Below, piece after piece: positions 1-10,338 of a stretch of DNA of 64,000 nucleotides. The stretch comes from Actinostola sp. cb2023 (taxonomy: Eukaryota; Cnidaria; Anthozoa; Actiniaria; Actinostolidae), in assembly GCA_033675265.1 (NCBI GenBank), contig JAUJYZ010000948.1:772501-836500 (forward strand), read 5' to 3'. A program made the position numbers and the translations under genes. The first letter of the stretch is position 1. Each line of letters opens with the position of its first letter. The notes under the pieces are model-generated. The model saw nothing but the letters and a program-made list of their open reading frames with translations, was not told the DNA's origin and did not search any database.

Positions 1-3000
1 TGATGCAATACATTTTCTACCCTGACCATAAGTATAGGCTTCAGGGAACTCTCACTTGAAGTTTCTGTAACTTTATCTTTATCAACCTCTGTGGCTTTGT
101 CTTGTAGTTCCTCAAAAGGCTTTGTATCAGTGTCTACTGGTTTCTTTACTGATAGTTCCACATGTGCAGGATCCTCTACAAGGCCCAATATCTGAATTCT
201 ATAGAGAGATAATTAGGTCAAATACTATGCAAATCACTGATAAATTGGCTGCCAGGAATTCGAACTGGCGGTGAGACAATCCGCATCATGTGATCACAAA
301 ATATTTGTCTTGTGATCCAATGTTGAGTCAACGGTTTCTTCTTGAAATGATCGAGCGAGAGGTAAACAGGTAAACAATGTCATGAAACAAGAAAGGGTCT
401 TGTTGTAAGGCATCTTTTATCTGTTTATCTCTCCCTCAATCATTTCAAGAAGAAACGTTGACTCAACATTAGATCATAAGACAAATATTTTGTCTCACCA
501 CTGGTTCAAATTCCTGGCAGCCAATTGCCCTATGACGTCAAATCAAAACAATCTATTGTTTAAACGCTAAGGATCATGGTCGCTAGAGGGGGACAAAACA
601 GCAACAACACAAAGGATTTCCCAAATAAATGTATTTTACAGACGGTCTGAAAGTGATAAAAGTCACCAAACACAGTACATATTGTGGGAAAAGTATCGAT
701 GAACATAATATCTGGAAACTAGCCAATTTGAAATCAAGCGAACCTCAGCAGAGCAGATTTAGTTCAAATTTCTATTGTTCTTCACGATTCTGTCCCCCTC
801 AAAAATAAGCCGTTACGTCATAATGGTATAGGGCAATTTACCACTCTAGTGATTTGCATAGTATGGTTTGCATAGCATTATGTACAGCATATGATACTAT
901 GGTTTTAGTGTTGAGTTTGATATTTTTGATTGTTACTCTACCTTCTGTGTCCCAGAATCACCATTCTCATTTTATTGCCCATGTCGTGTACTTCCGTTAT
1001 CTGCACAAACGCCCCCACCTTGTAAATATCATCTAACTTAGTGATGACTTCAGCTTCGTTGCTTCAAAATTTAACAAAGAAAAACAATCAAATGAGAACT
1101 ACACAAATTTTAAAACGTTGGTTACCATGGTGACTTGATGAGTAATGGAAAATAGGATGGAATGATATAGGATATGCGTATTGTGGGTATACGACAAAAT
1201 GAAGTGGAATGATAAAGTAGGATGGGTGGGAAAGGAAAATGGAATGGAGTGGGAAATGAGATACATGGATGAATGGAATGAAATAGGATACATGTATCAT
1301 GGGTATATCGCAAAATGAAGTGGAATGATAAAGTAGGATGGGTGGGAAAAGAAAATGGAGTGGGAAATGAGATACATGGATGAATGGAATGAAATTAGGA
1401 TACCTATATTATGGGCATATTGCAAAATGAAGTGGAATGATAAAGTAGGATGGGTGGGAAAGGAAAATGGGATGGAGTGGGAAATGAGATACATGGATGA
1501 ATGGAATGAAATTAGGATACCTATATTATGGGCATATTGCAAAATGAAGTGGAATGATAAAGTAGGATGGGTGGGAAAAGAAAATGGAGTGGGAAATGAG
1601 ATACATGGATGAATGGAGAATAAAATTAGGATACCTATATTATGGGTATATTGCAAAATGAAGTGGAATGACAAAATAGGATGGGTGGGAAAGGAAAATG
1701 GAATGGAGTGGGAAATGAGATACATGGATGAATGGAATAAAATTAGGATACCTATATTATGGGTATATTGCAAAATGAAGTGGAACGACAAAATAGGATG
1801 GGTGGGTAAGGAAAATGGAATGGAGTGGGAAATGAGATACATGGATGAATGGAATGAAATTAGGATACCTATATTATGGGTATATTGCAAAATGAAGTGG
1901 AATGACAAAATAGGATGGGTGGGAAAGGAAAATGGAATGGAGTGGGAAATGAGATACATGGATGAATGGAATGAAATTAGGATACCTATATTATGGGTAT
2001 ATTGCAAAATGAAGTGGAAAGACAAAATAGGATGGGTGATGAAAAGGAAAATGGAATGGAGTGGGAAATGAGATACATGGATGAATGGAATGAAATTAGG
2101 ATACTTATATTATGGGCATATTGCAAATGAAGTGGAAAGACAAAATAGGATGGGTGGGAAAGGAAAATGGAATGGAGTGGGAAATGAGATAAAAAGGCAG
2201 GAAAGTTGGACAGAAGTTGGTAAGTGGAAAGGACCGACAGGGATGTGGCGTGAAGTTGGATAAAAGAGCAGAAAACTACTCAGTAATGCATCAAGTATTT
2301 ACCTGTCATCTTTCTTCAAAAATGCACCTGCATATGGCTGGGCATGTCGGCACTTTAATCTCAGCAACTCCATCAATGATTTATCACTGATCTAAAACAT
2401 GTATTATCATGGCATAAGATAGCATAGCTAGCAAAAAGTAATGCTTGTAGGCTGAAGTACTTATTTGGGCTCCCTGTGGTAACGAAACCACAGGTAACCC
2501 AAACTTACAAAAGTGAATGTTCTATTTTCTTTCTCATACAGTCATTTGCAAAAATTCTGGCCGCCACGGTATATCAATATATCAATATATCGGGTGCATC
2601 ACTAATACTATTAAATGAAGCAAAATCTACAAACAACAAACGTAAGACTAAAATAAACATTATACAAAAAGAATTTCTACCAACTTTGCTGGCGTTATTT
2701 GGGCCGCTTTAGGGGAATTTTCGATTATTTAATTACCCATAATGCACCTGATATATTGATATACTGATACTTCGTAGCGGCCATAATTTTTGCAATTGAC
2801 TGTATTTCTCTCTAAGTATTCAGGGATCTGCCAGACCCCAGCAGTGAATCATAAAACAACAGAAAAGAAGCATTGGGTCCTCTGTGGTGTTAATACTGTA
2901 CATACAGTCACACTTCCATTCAGACACATTGCTTTTATAACCTCCCATAAGCCGACACTCTTGGGACATAGCACAGGTATCCACTTATGTGAGGTTCCTC

Positions 3001-4584
3001 TGTTGTCATGTGACACATAGGATATGAAGACTTGTAAGGCACAGAGCATTCATTATACCTCTAACATTTTCACAAAACGTGGAAAGACAGGATTCCTATG
3101 CACTGGAATAACTGGCACTTCAGGGAATACTTCAGGGACAGCAATCTGTGCGATCACACCCTGTGCAGGGTCAGCATGCACTCCTGTCTTGTCTTCAATC
3201 ACAACTTCAGGTTCGTCTTTATTGGAGCCCCCACCGCTGTCATCATCTTGATTGCCATTTCCATTGGTTTCTGATGAGCTACTATGGTATTCAAAAGATA
3301 AGAGGATGAGAGAGAGGATGAGAGAGGATGAAAGAGGATGAGAGAATGAGAGAGGATGAGAGAGGATGAGAGGATGAGAGAGGATGAAAGAGGATGAAAG
3401 AGGATGAGAGAATGAAAGAGGATGAGAGGATGAGAGAGGATGAGAGAAGATGAGAGGATGAAAGAGGACGAAAGAGGATGAGAGAGGATGAGAGGATGAG
3501 AGGATGAGAGAGGATGAGAGAAGATGAGAGAGGATGAGAGAGGATGAGAGAGGATGAGAGGGGATGAGAGAGGATGAGAGAAGATGAGAGAGGACGATGA
3601 TTCAACTGATGGACAGTGCTCATCTGGAGTGAGATGAAAGGGAAAGATAAATGGCTATGGCTTCAACCCTTTATATACACTCATGCCGACATACATTTAC
3701 ACACCTGTATAACAAGTCTAGTTCCTAACAATTACGACAACACTACATGTATATACCCCTTGTTATCAACATCAGAATAATGTACCTCATTCTTGTGAGT
3801 ATTTAATAATAATTTATATTGAATTAAGACAATGCATCAATATTGTCTGATATCTAGAACGGCATATCTATGGACCCCGTCTAGAAAAGGGTCTATTATT
3901 TAATACTGATTCTGATGAAATTGGTAAGCTTTACTGTCATCTAAATATTAAAATAATACTGACTTTACCTTGAATTATTGTCACCATTTTTCTGTGATTT
4001 TGAATATCGCCGTGGATTAAACCAACTGCTGTAAATTGAACAAAATATTGATATTTGTCATAAACGTTTTGTGTATTGTCGACACATGGACAACAATTAA
4101 TTTGTTTTTCTTTTGGTTACATTTTCGTGACTAAAAATTGATACTTTTGAAAATACATCTGTGTGGCTTTGGAATATATATCTTAAAATCATCACAATCA
4201 TCATCATCAACAGTTGCAATAACACTAGGACCCAGGCTCCATAACACTTACATACTCAAGTGTGACAGTATGTATGGAGAAGAATACTATATTTTTAGAA
4301 TTTATGCAGAAATAATAACCTATTTTAAAATGTATACAACACAATACAACATGAGATTTCACGAACCTTGATGATCTCGTGAGACTCTGACAGCACATCT
4401 TACGGATGGTGTCATGACTGCTTGTATTTGAGAGCCGGTAAAATCGCCCTGAGCTCGCCAAAACGGAATCGTTTGCAGTGCTGAATAGAACAGCATCTCT
4501 GCTTATACCACAGCAAACATTGGGCGTCGTAAAGATGGTACGGCGAAGCCCAAAACGTAACGATAAACGCCTTGCAGTAAGCAT
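1..4584 (-). CDS. LONP1: LONP1, mitochondrial ATP-dependent Lon protease (5' part, runs off left edge)
   Basis: Lon is the AAA+ serine protease that degrades damaged proteins in the mitochondrial matrix. Six exons join in frame on the minus strand: 4584-4367, 4028-3969, 3281-3059, 2391-2303, 1061-942 and 198-1, giving 302 residues. The N-terminus is rich in Arg and Ser with almost no acid (MLTARRLSLRFGLRRT), as expected of a matrix-targeting presequence. A Ser/Asn/Asp/Gly-rich linker follows, then the N-terminal substrate-binding (LAN) domain, recognised by HRNPVFPRFVK, AQPYAGAFLKKDDS, GAFVQITEVHDMGNKMRM and LGHRR, all colinear with human LONP1. The visible end (VRVENVLH) matches the point after the acidic insert of the LAN domain. 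The ATPase and Ser-Lys protease domains lie outside the window. All junctions are GT-AG with consistent phases. Recognition rests on remembered family sequence, not on an alignment. Confidence 0.93.
222..864. mobile_element. Inverted-repeat element filling LONP1 intron 5, with a second foldback inside
   Basis: Outer 16-bp inverted repeats ATACTATGCAAATCAC lie at 222-237 and, reversed, at 849-864. Inside, 243-369 and 421-536 are inverted copies of each other over more than 100 bp, separated by a loop of about 50 bp. The inner ends read ..GGTTCAAATTCCTGGCAGCC on the plus strand, which resembles a tRNA B-box and acceptor end. No ORF is present. It looks like a non-autonomous transposon with a second foldback element inserted. 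It occupies nearly all of the 743-bp intron. Confidence 0.6.
942..1061 (-). CDS. LONP1: LONP1 exon 5: LAN domain segment
   Basis: This 120-nt exon continues the split Ser codon of exon 4 (phase 2 in, phase 2 out). It encodes a block like SNEAEVITKLDDIYKVG followed by the GAFVQITEVHDMGNKMRM region. The acceptor (ttttgaag) has a poor pyrimidine tract but is the only one nearby that keeps the Lon reading frame. Exon 4 (2303-2391) and exon 6 (1-198) flank it. Confidence 0.85.
1140..2270. repeat. 111-117-bp minisatellite in LONP1 intron 4
   Basis: About nine to ten head-to-tail copies. Each contains gatacatggatgaatgg and cctatattatgggtatattg. Successive copies of gatacatgg start at 1260, 1371 and 1488, so the period alternates between about 111 and 117 bp. 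Long reading frames on both strands across it are by-products of the repeat. Confidence 0.9.
2539..2802. mobile_element. MITE with about 65-bp terminal inverted repeats and TA target duplication
   Basis: The element starts TA-CAGTCATTTGCAAAAATT and ends with the inverse, GACTG-TA. The inverted arms extend about 65 bp and include ggccgc and repeated tatatcaata. CAGT termini flanked by TA are typical of Tc1/mariner-type elements. It is 264 bp with no coding capacity, so non-autonomous. It lies in LONP1 intron 3. Confidence 0.7.
3297..3600. repeat. GAGAGGAT-type simple minisatellite in LONP1 intron 2
   Basis: A run of units such as gagaggat, gagagaggat and gaaagaggat of 8-13 bp with no regular higher-order period. 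It starts about 16 bp beyond the upstream end of LONP1 exon 3, on the acceptor side. In the LONP1 sense it is pyrimidine-rich (CTCTC...). Confidence 0.9.
4367..4584 (-). CDS. LONP1: LONP1 exon 1: start codon and mitochondrial presequence
   Basis: The ATG is at 4584-4582. The exon encodes 72 codons plus two bases and ends at a CAAG|gttcgt donor. The basic, hydroxylated N-terminus fits a cleavable presequence. Translation without splicing continues into intron 1 and is not meaningful. Confidence 0.85.
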
Positions 4585-4770
4585 GATTTAATACTTGGAC
4601 GCTCCAGGCTCCACGTGGTCTTTATGACCAGCGGTGAACCAACTAAAACTATGCGTGGGATTGCAATGCAGCATGGCCGATTGTAAAACGTGAGGTTGTC
4701 AAAATATACCGGCCAAAAAACTGCCATTTTGAACCTCAAAGCTTTATTGATTTAACCGTCCTTGGTGAGG
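4585..4770. promoter_or_regulatory. Putative bidirectional promoter, LONP1 / SR protein
   Basis: Only 186 bp separate the LONP1 start codon (minus) from the SR-protein start codon (plus), so both 5' UTRs and core promoters must overlap or lie here. No TATA box is seen. A YY1-like element, CAAAATGGC on the minus strand, is at 4723-4731. An intron-containing 5' UTR with a more distant promoter is possible. Confidence 0.55.
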
Positions 4771-5637
4771 ATGAGTGGAAAGATCTATTGTGGTCGTTTG
4801 GCATCGACCGCCACGGAGAAAAGCCTCGAAGATCTTGTGAAAACTTTTGGCAAAGTTCGCGAGGTTGATTTCAGAGAAGGCTTTGCATATGTGGTGTTCA
4901 AAGACGCTAAGGACGCCAATAAAGCAGTACAGGCTCTGAATAACACCATGTTTCTCGGGCAGAGCATACTAGTGGAAAGAGCCAAGGAAGCAAGAAATGG
5001 AATTGGAGGGTATACGGTGGCCGGGGGGTACACGGCAAGGACAAAACAAATGGGACCCCCCACCCGGTCGGATTTTCGTGTACGCATAGAGAATCTTTCA
5101 ACTCGTGCAAAGTGGTTGGAATTGAAGGAGTTTATGAATACCGCAGGAGAGGTGTGCTTTGCCGATACACACAGGAGGAGGCCCGGGGAAGGGGTTGTGG
5201 AGTTTACATCAGAGGAGGACATGAGACGTGCAATACAGGGGCTGGACAAAAAAGAATTTTACGGGAGAAAGATTCGAATCATTGAAGAAACTCCAAAAAT
5301 GAGACAGTCTTTATCTAGATCCAGGTCTAGATCCAGATCCAGGTCAAATTTTAGAAAACAACGCAGATCAAGATCAGCAAGTCTAAGACGTAATTCTCTG
5401 TCAAGGTCACCAAAAAGGGATCGCTCTGGATCGAGGTCTAGAGGTAGAAAGAGACGTTCCAGATCTAGGTCACTGTTCAAAAACAAGTCTAGTTCAAGGT
5501 CAAGAAAGAAACCACAATCGAGATCTAAGTCTAAGTCTTCATCAAGATCTAGATCAAGATCTGACTCTAGGTCTAAGGATAACTCAAAGTCTAAAGCCAA
5601 ATCTAGATCCAAGTCCCGGTCACGGTCCAGGTCCTAA
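4771..5637 (+). CDS. SR splicing factor, SRSF4/5/6-like, frame as sequenced
   Basis: SR proteins bind exonic enhancers and promote splice-site choice in the nucleus. The frame gives 288 residues from the ATG at 4771. RRM1 spans about residues 3-73 (RNP2 IYCGRL, RNP1 EGFAYVVF). The second RRM spans about 102-173, introduced by the family signature GPPTRSDFRVRIENLS, then GEVCFADTHRRR and GVVEF. An RS domain starts near residue 180. The SWQDLKD heptad that marks the pseudo-RRM is altered to KWLELKE, keeping the Trp, Leu and Lys. The coding region has no intron, unusual for the subfamily and suggestive of a retrogene. The stop at 5635-5637 is probably an artefact of a +1 frame change, because RS codons continue for 1.1 kb in the next frame. 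Confidence 0.85.
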   Translation: MSGKIYCGRLASTATEKSLEDLVKTFGKVREVDFREGFAYVVFKDAKDANKAVQALNNTMFLGQSILVERAKEARNGIGGYTVAGGYTARTKQMGPPTRSDFRVRIENLSTRAKWLELKEFMNTAGEVCFADTHRRRPGEGVVEFTSEEDMRRAIQGLDKKEFYGRKIRIIEETPKMRQSLSRSRSRSRSRSNFRKQRRSRSASLRRNSLSRSPKRDRSGSRSRGRKRRSRSRSLFKNKSSSRSRKKPQSRSKSKSSSRSRSRSDSRSKDNSKSKAKSRSKSRSRSRS

Positions 5638-6751
5638 AAAGAAATCAAAGTCTAAGAGAAAAGATACCAGTAGGTCTAGATCAAGGTCAGGGTCTAGATC
5701 AAAAAGAAAGCCAAAGTCTACGAGAAAGCATGCCAGTAGGTCCAGGTCTAGATCAGGATCAGAGTCTAGATCAAAAAGAAAGTCAAGGTCTAAGAGAAAA
5801 GATACCAGTAGATCTAGATCAGGATCAGAGTCTAGATCAAAACGAAAGTCAAGGTCTGAGAGAAATAATGCCAGTAGGTCCAGGTCTAGATCAGGATCAG
5901 AGTCTAGATCAAAAAGAAAGTCAAGGTCTAAGAGAAAGCATGCCAGTAGGTCCAGGTCCAGATCAGGATCAGAGTCTAGATCAAAAAGAAAGTCAAGGTC
6001 TAAGAGAAAGCATGCCAGTAGGTCCAGGTCTAGATCAGGATCAGAGTCTAGATCAAAAAGAAAGTCAAGGTCTAAGAGAAAGCATGCCAGTAGGTCCAGG
6101 TCTAGATCAGGATCAGAGTCTAGATCAAAAAGAAAGTCAAGGTCTAAGAGAAAAGATACCAGTAGATCTAGGTCTAGATCAGGATCAGAGTCTAGATCAA
6201 AAAGAAAGTCAAGGTCTAAGAGAAAGCATGCCAGTAGGTCCAGGTCTAGATCAGGATCAGAGTCTAGATCAAAAAGAAAGTCAAGGTCTAAGAGAAAAGA
6301 TACCAGTAGATCTAGGTCAAGGTCAAGGTCAGGGTCTATGTCAAAACACAAGTCCAGAACCAAAGACAAGATCAAATCTAAGTCAAGGTCAAAGTCCAAA
6401 TCTAGATCCAACTCTCCACCTAAGTTGATGTCGAAGCCAAGAGACAGCTGCAGATCTGAGTCAGAAGACAACTCCAGATCTCATTCACCAGCGAAACCTG
6501 CTAAAACTACAGAATCCAGAAACGGAAAGCATCAGTCGCACTCTAGGTCTACTTCTCCACAACCCAAAACAAGAAATGACGAGGAAAAGTTACACAGTCA
6601 GTCATCTTCATCGAGCGAAGCTTCTTCTAATGAATCCAAATCAAAGTCTCGGTCTCCTAAGCCTAAGAAAACATCAAAATCAAAAAGACACTCTAGATCT
6701 CATTCCAAAGAAAGAAAATCCTATAAGAAAAGGAGATCAGATTCTGATTAA
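5638..6751 (+). other. Out-of-frame continuation of the RS domain of the SR protein
   Basis: Shifted by one base relative to 4771-5637, this stretch reads Ser-Arg, Ser-Lys and Lys-Arg dipeptides without a stop to the TAA at 6749-6751, ending KKRRSDSD. Dropping one C of the CC at about 5633-5634 would join the two parts into a protein of about 662 residues. Preservation of RS coding over some 370 codons, and of a 72-bp (24-codon) in-frame repeat, shows selection acted on this frame until recently or still does. A canonical intron that would fix the frame is not evident, since the region is purine-rich with no pyrimidine tract. A sequencing indel is the simplest explanation. Confidence 0.7.
5700..6330 (+). 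repeat. 72-bp coding minisatellite in the RS domain
   Basis: About eight to nine copies of a 72-nt unit containing gccagtaggtccagg and gatcaaaaagaaagtcaagg. Each encodes 24 residues rich in Ser, Arg and Lys with the recurring core SRSGSESRSKRKSRSKR. The period is a multiple of three, so copy-number change would lengthen or shorten the RS tail without breaking it. Confidence 0.85.
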
Positions 6752-6954
6752 GTAATCATTTCAGAGCGAGTATTTGAGTATTTTTAGGATTGACACTGAC
6801 TGGTTGATGATACCCAGTATTGTGTAGCCACTTTGCTTTGGAAGGAAGTTCTAAGACGAATGGCGTCATCCCCACAGCTCTTTATGCACCAAAACAGGCC
6901 AGAGATAAAAGTTCCAAAATTAAATCCTTCTTCCGCACTCAAAATATTTAATAA

Positions 6955-7205
6955 TGTTCAAACATGGGTCTGCCAATACTCCAGTTTCGCGTTGTTTAGA
7001 GATGACCGCTGTCCTTGACAAAAGACGCATTTGTACAGGCTTAGCCTCGATTCAGAAAACAGTCCATGCAATTAAAAAATGTTTCTATTGTTTTATATCA
7101 AAAAATTTTCGTGTTCTTGTTGATATTTATGAATAATTTACACTGACTTGAGGCTAACCCTGTACAAATGCGTCTGATGTCAATAAGTACAGCGGTTTTA
7201 CAACG
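6955..7205. mobile_element. MITE family C, copy 1
   Basis: The inverted ends include cttgacaaaagacgcatttg and, reversed, caaatgcgtctgatgtc. The arms around aggcttagcctc pair with gaggctaacc. A second copy with the same ends and AT-rich centre is at 51360-51560. No ORF of note. Confidence 0.6.
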
Positions 7206-7591
7206 GGATCTGTGAACACGAAAAGGGACTATTAACATATTTGCTTCCGACTCTAAGTCAAAACAATGTGCACTACATGTATGTCGTCTGACATTTGCAG
7301 AAATAACCTTTTTCATTTCGCCTGATTCCTACACAAATGTGTATCCATACTTTCTTTTGCGTGAAATAATCTACTAGAAGTTATGAAGTTAATCAGAGTG
7401 TTGTATTTAAAATTATTTTTATTGAAAATAGCTTTGGTTCTAATAGTGTGGTTTTCATAAACCTGTGAAATAGTCTGATTTTGATGGGTAATTTATGGCA
7501 CTCTACTTTCCTTCTAATTCCCTCTATTTTGTAAGTGACCACCTTTCCTACTATCAGTCTAGTACACATTAGTAATAGAGTCATTTAGTAA

Positions 7592-7795
7592 TAGAGTCGT
7601 TTTCGTATGAGTGGGAAACCTACGGCACGGAGTTACGGTCACGGTATGGAATCAAAGACATTATTCAACCAATCACAGCGTGCAAATTCATAGCTCAAGC
7701 AATCAGACTGCTTGGATACGGCATGATGATGGCGTGATACAGTCACAGCACGAACCGTACCGTAAGTACTTCCCACTCATATGAAAATAATAGTA
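7592..7795. mobile_element. MITE family A (TAGAGTCGTTTTCGTATGAG), copy 1
   Basis: Begins tagagtcgttttcgtatgag and ends with the near inverse, cccactcatatgaaaat. The interior is rich in gcacgg/ccgtgcc and holds attcaaccaatcacagc. Close relatives are at 26891-27077, 35171-35335 and 61678-61860, with a shorter-bodied variant at 15650-15806 and 50446-51030. TA flanks on the best copies suggest a TA target duplication. Confidence 0.75.
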
Positions 7796-8456
7796 CACTC
7801 TAATTCCATTGTGCTGTTTTCATTTGATTTGCACACTAACTAGTGGTCTCTGTTCCATGGGTTTTTGAAAATCACTCTATTATTACATCGTATATGGATT
7901 ATTTTATTACTACTCGATATGGAAGTCAAAACACTTGATATCACTGTTCTCACTATTTTAGACTAAAACATTTTAACTTTGCATCAAAGGACAGGCTTTG
8001 ATATTTTGTTTTGTCTCCTAGATTGAGAATGAAGTTAGTCTCCCTCGCAGACGTTTTTAGTGTTGGTCCCCACTCTCTGTGGGGAGTGAGTATTGCGTGA
8101 CGACATTAAAAATGGCTGCAAAGGAGTCTGACTAGAATAGAGTGCAATGAGGTGTATTTCTATGACTATATAAGATTCCTCTTTGCATTATTTTTAAACC
8201 GATACGTCTTTAGCTGTGATGAATACTTTATACATGTAAATACTATTTGTATTTTATAAAGACAGTACAGATTGGAAGTTTTCTGCGCTCAAAAGGGACA
8301 AACAAAAGTGTGCATGCAAAATGTTTGTAAATGTTTTTTACTGTGATTAAGTAGATGTACATGTATAATCAAAATGAACATGAAATCTGTTCAATAGCTT
8401 TCTACTTCCATGTCTCCTTTACATTACAATATTGTCAAAAGCGTCATGACCTTTAA

Positions 8457-8708
8457 AGGAGCACTCTCACAGGTAATGCATTGCGTGCCGTGTTATTGTT
8501 TACATACGGGATACTTCTTAGATTTGACAAGAATGCACGTGAAAAGTACATGTGAAAAGTTCGCCTTTCGAATTCCGATACGGATCAGCAATGGCAAGTC
8601 CGGAGTTCTCCAGAGAATCTCTTCCTTCTCGTGTGGTAAATAGAAATCTGCCATTTTCGTATGAGGGGTTCAAGGCGCACAATGCATTATCTGTGAGAGT
8701 GCTCCTTT
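8457..8708. mobile_element. TTAA-flanked inverted-repeat element
   Basis: The 252-bp body starts AGGAGCACTCTCACAG and ends with the exact inverse, both ends flanked by TTAA (8453-8456 and 8709-8712). The arms continue imperfectly through taatgcattg. TTAA duplications are typical of piggyBac-type transposition. There is no transposase. Confidence 0.65.
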
Positions 8709-9215
8709 AATGTATTTGTGTACTTCAAACATGTCTCGACTAAGCTCAGTCTCCTGCTATGAGGGTATAATGCACAGTCCTTTTGTGGATGACACACTGT
8801 TCATTCACACTTGACATTGGGAAGCTAAGGGTTCAACGACAACCCACACTTTCTATAGAACAAAGGCACACCTATACATTAGAAACATCACTCATTAATG
8901 ACTCGTGGGTGCATTGAAACCCTCATGGCTGAGACAGCCTATTCTTGAACATCATATAATGCCATGTCGAAGGCCGACTGGTTAATAATGATGATTTCAA
9001 GCTCAGGGAATATTGAGTTAAATATGCTGTGTGTAGTTGCAGTGGCTAGGTGTACATGTATCTAATGGGCAAGATAAGAAAGTACAGTAAGACTGATTTG
9101 AAAAAGCAGTTTCATATAAGTTGACAATGTTAATTAAATTTTTAATTGGGGTAACTTCTTGAACAAATCATTTTCAATTTGTTAAACAGAACATTATGAT
9201 TCATGTTCAAAGTCT

Positions 9216-9332
9216 CGAGTGAGGCGCGGTATTGTGGAAAAATTAAAGCTCAGTCAATTTAATAGAAAACGATGAACAAAGTTGTCAATTTCCTTAATTT
9301 GCATAATGTTTCTGCAATACCGCGCCTTGGTG
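9216..9332. repeat. Short foldback repeat
   Basis: The arms aggcgcggtattg and caataccgcgcct face each other across about 90 bp of AT-rich DNA. It resembles a small MITE remnant. Confidence 0.45.
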
Positions 9333-10179
9333 AAAGTCTCTTTATTCAGCAGACAAACGATTCTCTGTCAACCAATACATTTATCACTCGAGATATACGT
9401 ATTAAACCAATATACTTATCGACTCTGAGATGTACATGTAACTGAATTTACACTTTGCACATGCAGTAGCTACATGTACGTAACTAACATGCATAGTGAA
9501 CATTGAAAATATCATTTCATTTGCATTAATACTACACAACAGACAAAGTGTGATCTGTAGTTTGCAATTAGATTAGACATCAAAGAAGCTGTATTCGGCA
9601 TATTTGATGTCTGATTGACAGTCTGAAGAAGTCTTGCAAATTTACCAGTCGCAGGTGCATGGTCACGTAGTAATGCCAAGAGTGGTAAAACTATTTTTAG
9701 AAATTCATTGTTGAAACTTTTATTTTCACAAGCTTTTCTAGTTATTTACATGTATGTGAATATATCTGTATTTTGATACTTATTTACACATGATGTATGT
9801 ACTTGAAAACCTTATGAAATGTACTCTACGAAAGACAAATTTGAAAAGAACCTTGAACTTAGGAAATCTGTTGGAAAAAGCTGTCCATTACTAATAATAA
9901 TACTTCCAATACATAGTGAAATTCCTTTCATTATGTTATTGATATTAATATTGATACATTACAATAATAATTGATTACTGAAATAATATGCTTCCATATG
10001 AATACAACGTTACAAAATGACATGCTATTTTTGGTAGCTAAAAAATACCAAACCGTGAAAAATATCCCACCCTAAAATATACCTTGTGGTCTAAATATCG
10101 CCCTAAAATACCATCGGTTCGCTTCCCGGGATACCACTATTCAAGATGGAATGGGCTTGTGTCAAGATCACCCCTACCA

Positions 10180-10244
10180 GTAGCCTCCCTCGCATCCGTT
10201 TTTAGTTGCATCCCCCAACTAAAAACGGATGCGAGGGAGGCTAC
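10180..10244. repeat. Perfect 29-bp inverted repeat with short loop
   Basis: The left arm at 10180-10208 (gtagcctccctcgcatccg...) is matched base for base by the right arm at 10216-10244 across a loop of seven bases. It lies about 95 bp downstream of the FAM81 stop, so it would be in that gene's 3' flank or 3' UTR. A related ctccctcgcagacgttttt is at about 8040. Confidence 0.85.
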
Positions 10245-10338
10245 CCTACCAGCCGAATATATGAAGAACTTCCCCCACCCCCAGGGGGGAAAGAACCCCC
10301 CAGGGGGGAAGGAATCCCCCAGGGGGAAGGTCCTTGTT

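Larger units (their letters stand above)
6752..10338. other. Intergenic region between the SR-protein and FAM81 genes
   Basis: No coding sequence is recognised. The region holds several small inverted-repeat elements listed separately (6955-7205, 7592-7795, 8457-8708, 9216-9332) and a perfect hairpin at 10180-10244. Both flanking genes end into it (convergent arrangement). Its right end (about 10270-10328) has repeated cccccaggggggaa blocks next to the FAM81 stop. Confidence 0.7.

Noticed and set aside
1297..2071. Frames of 150-240 codons on both strands
   Set aside because: They track the 111-117-bp minisatellite in LONP1 intron 4.
4225..4366. Extension of the LONP1 first exon to a 119-codon frame
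   Set aside because: A donor at 4366 and the in-phase exon 2 at 4028-3969 give the Lon-like continuation; the extension is intronic.
5259..6471. Minus-strand Asp-Leu-rich frames
   Set aside because: Antisense of Ser-Arg codons in the RS domain.
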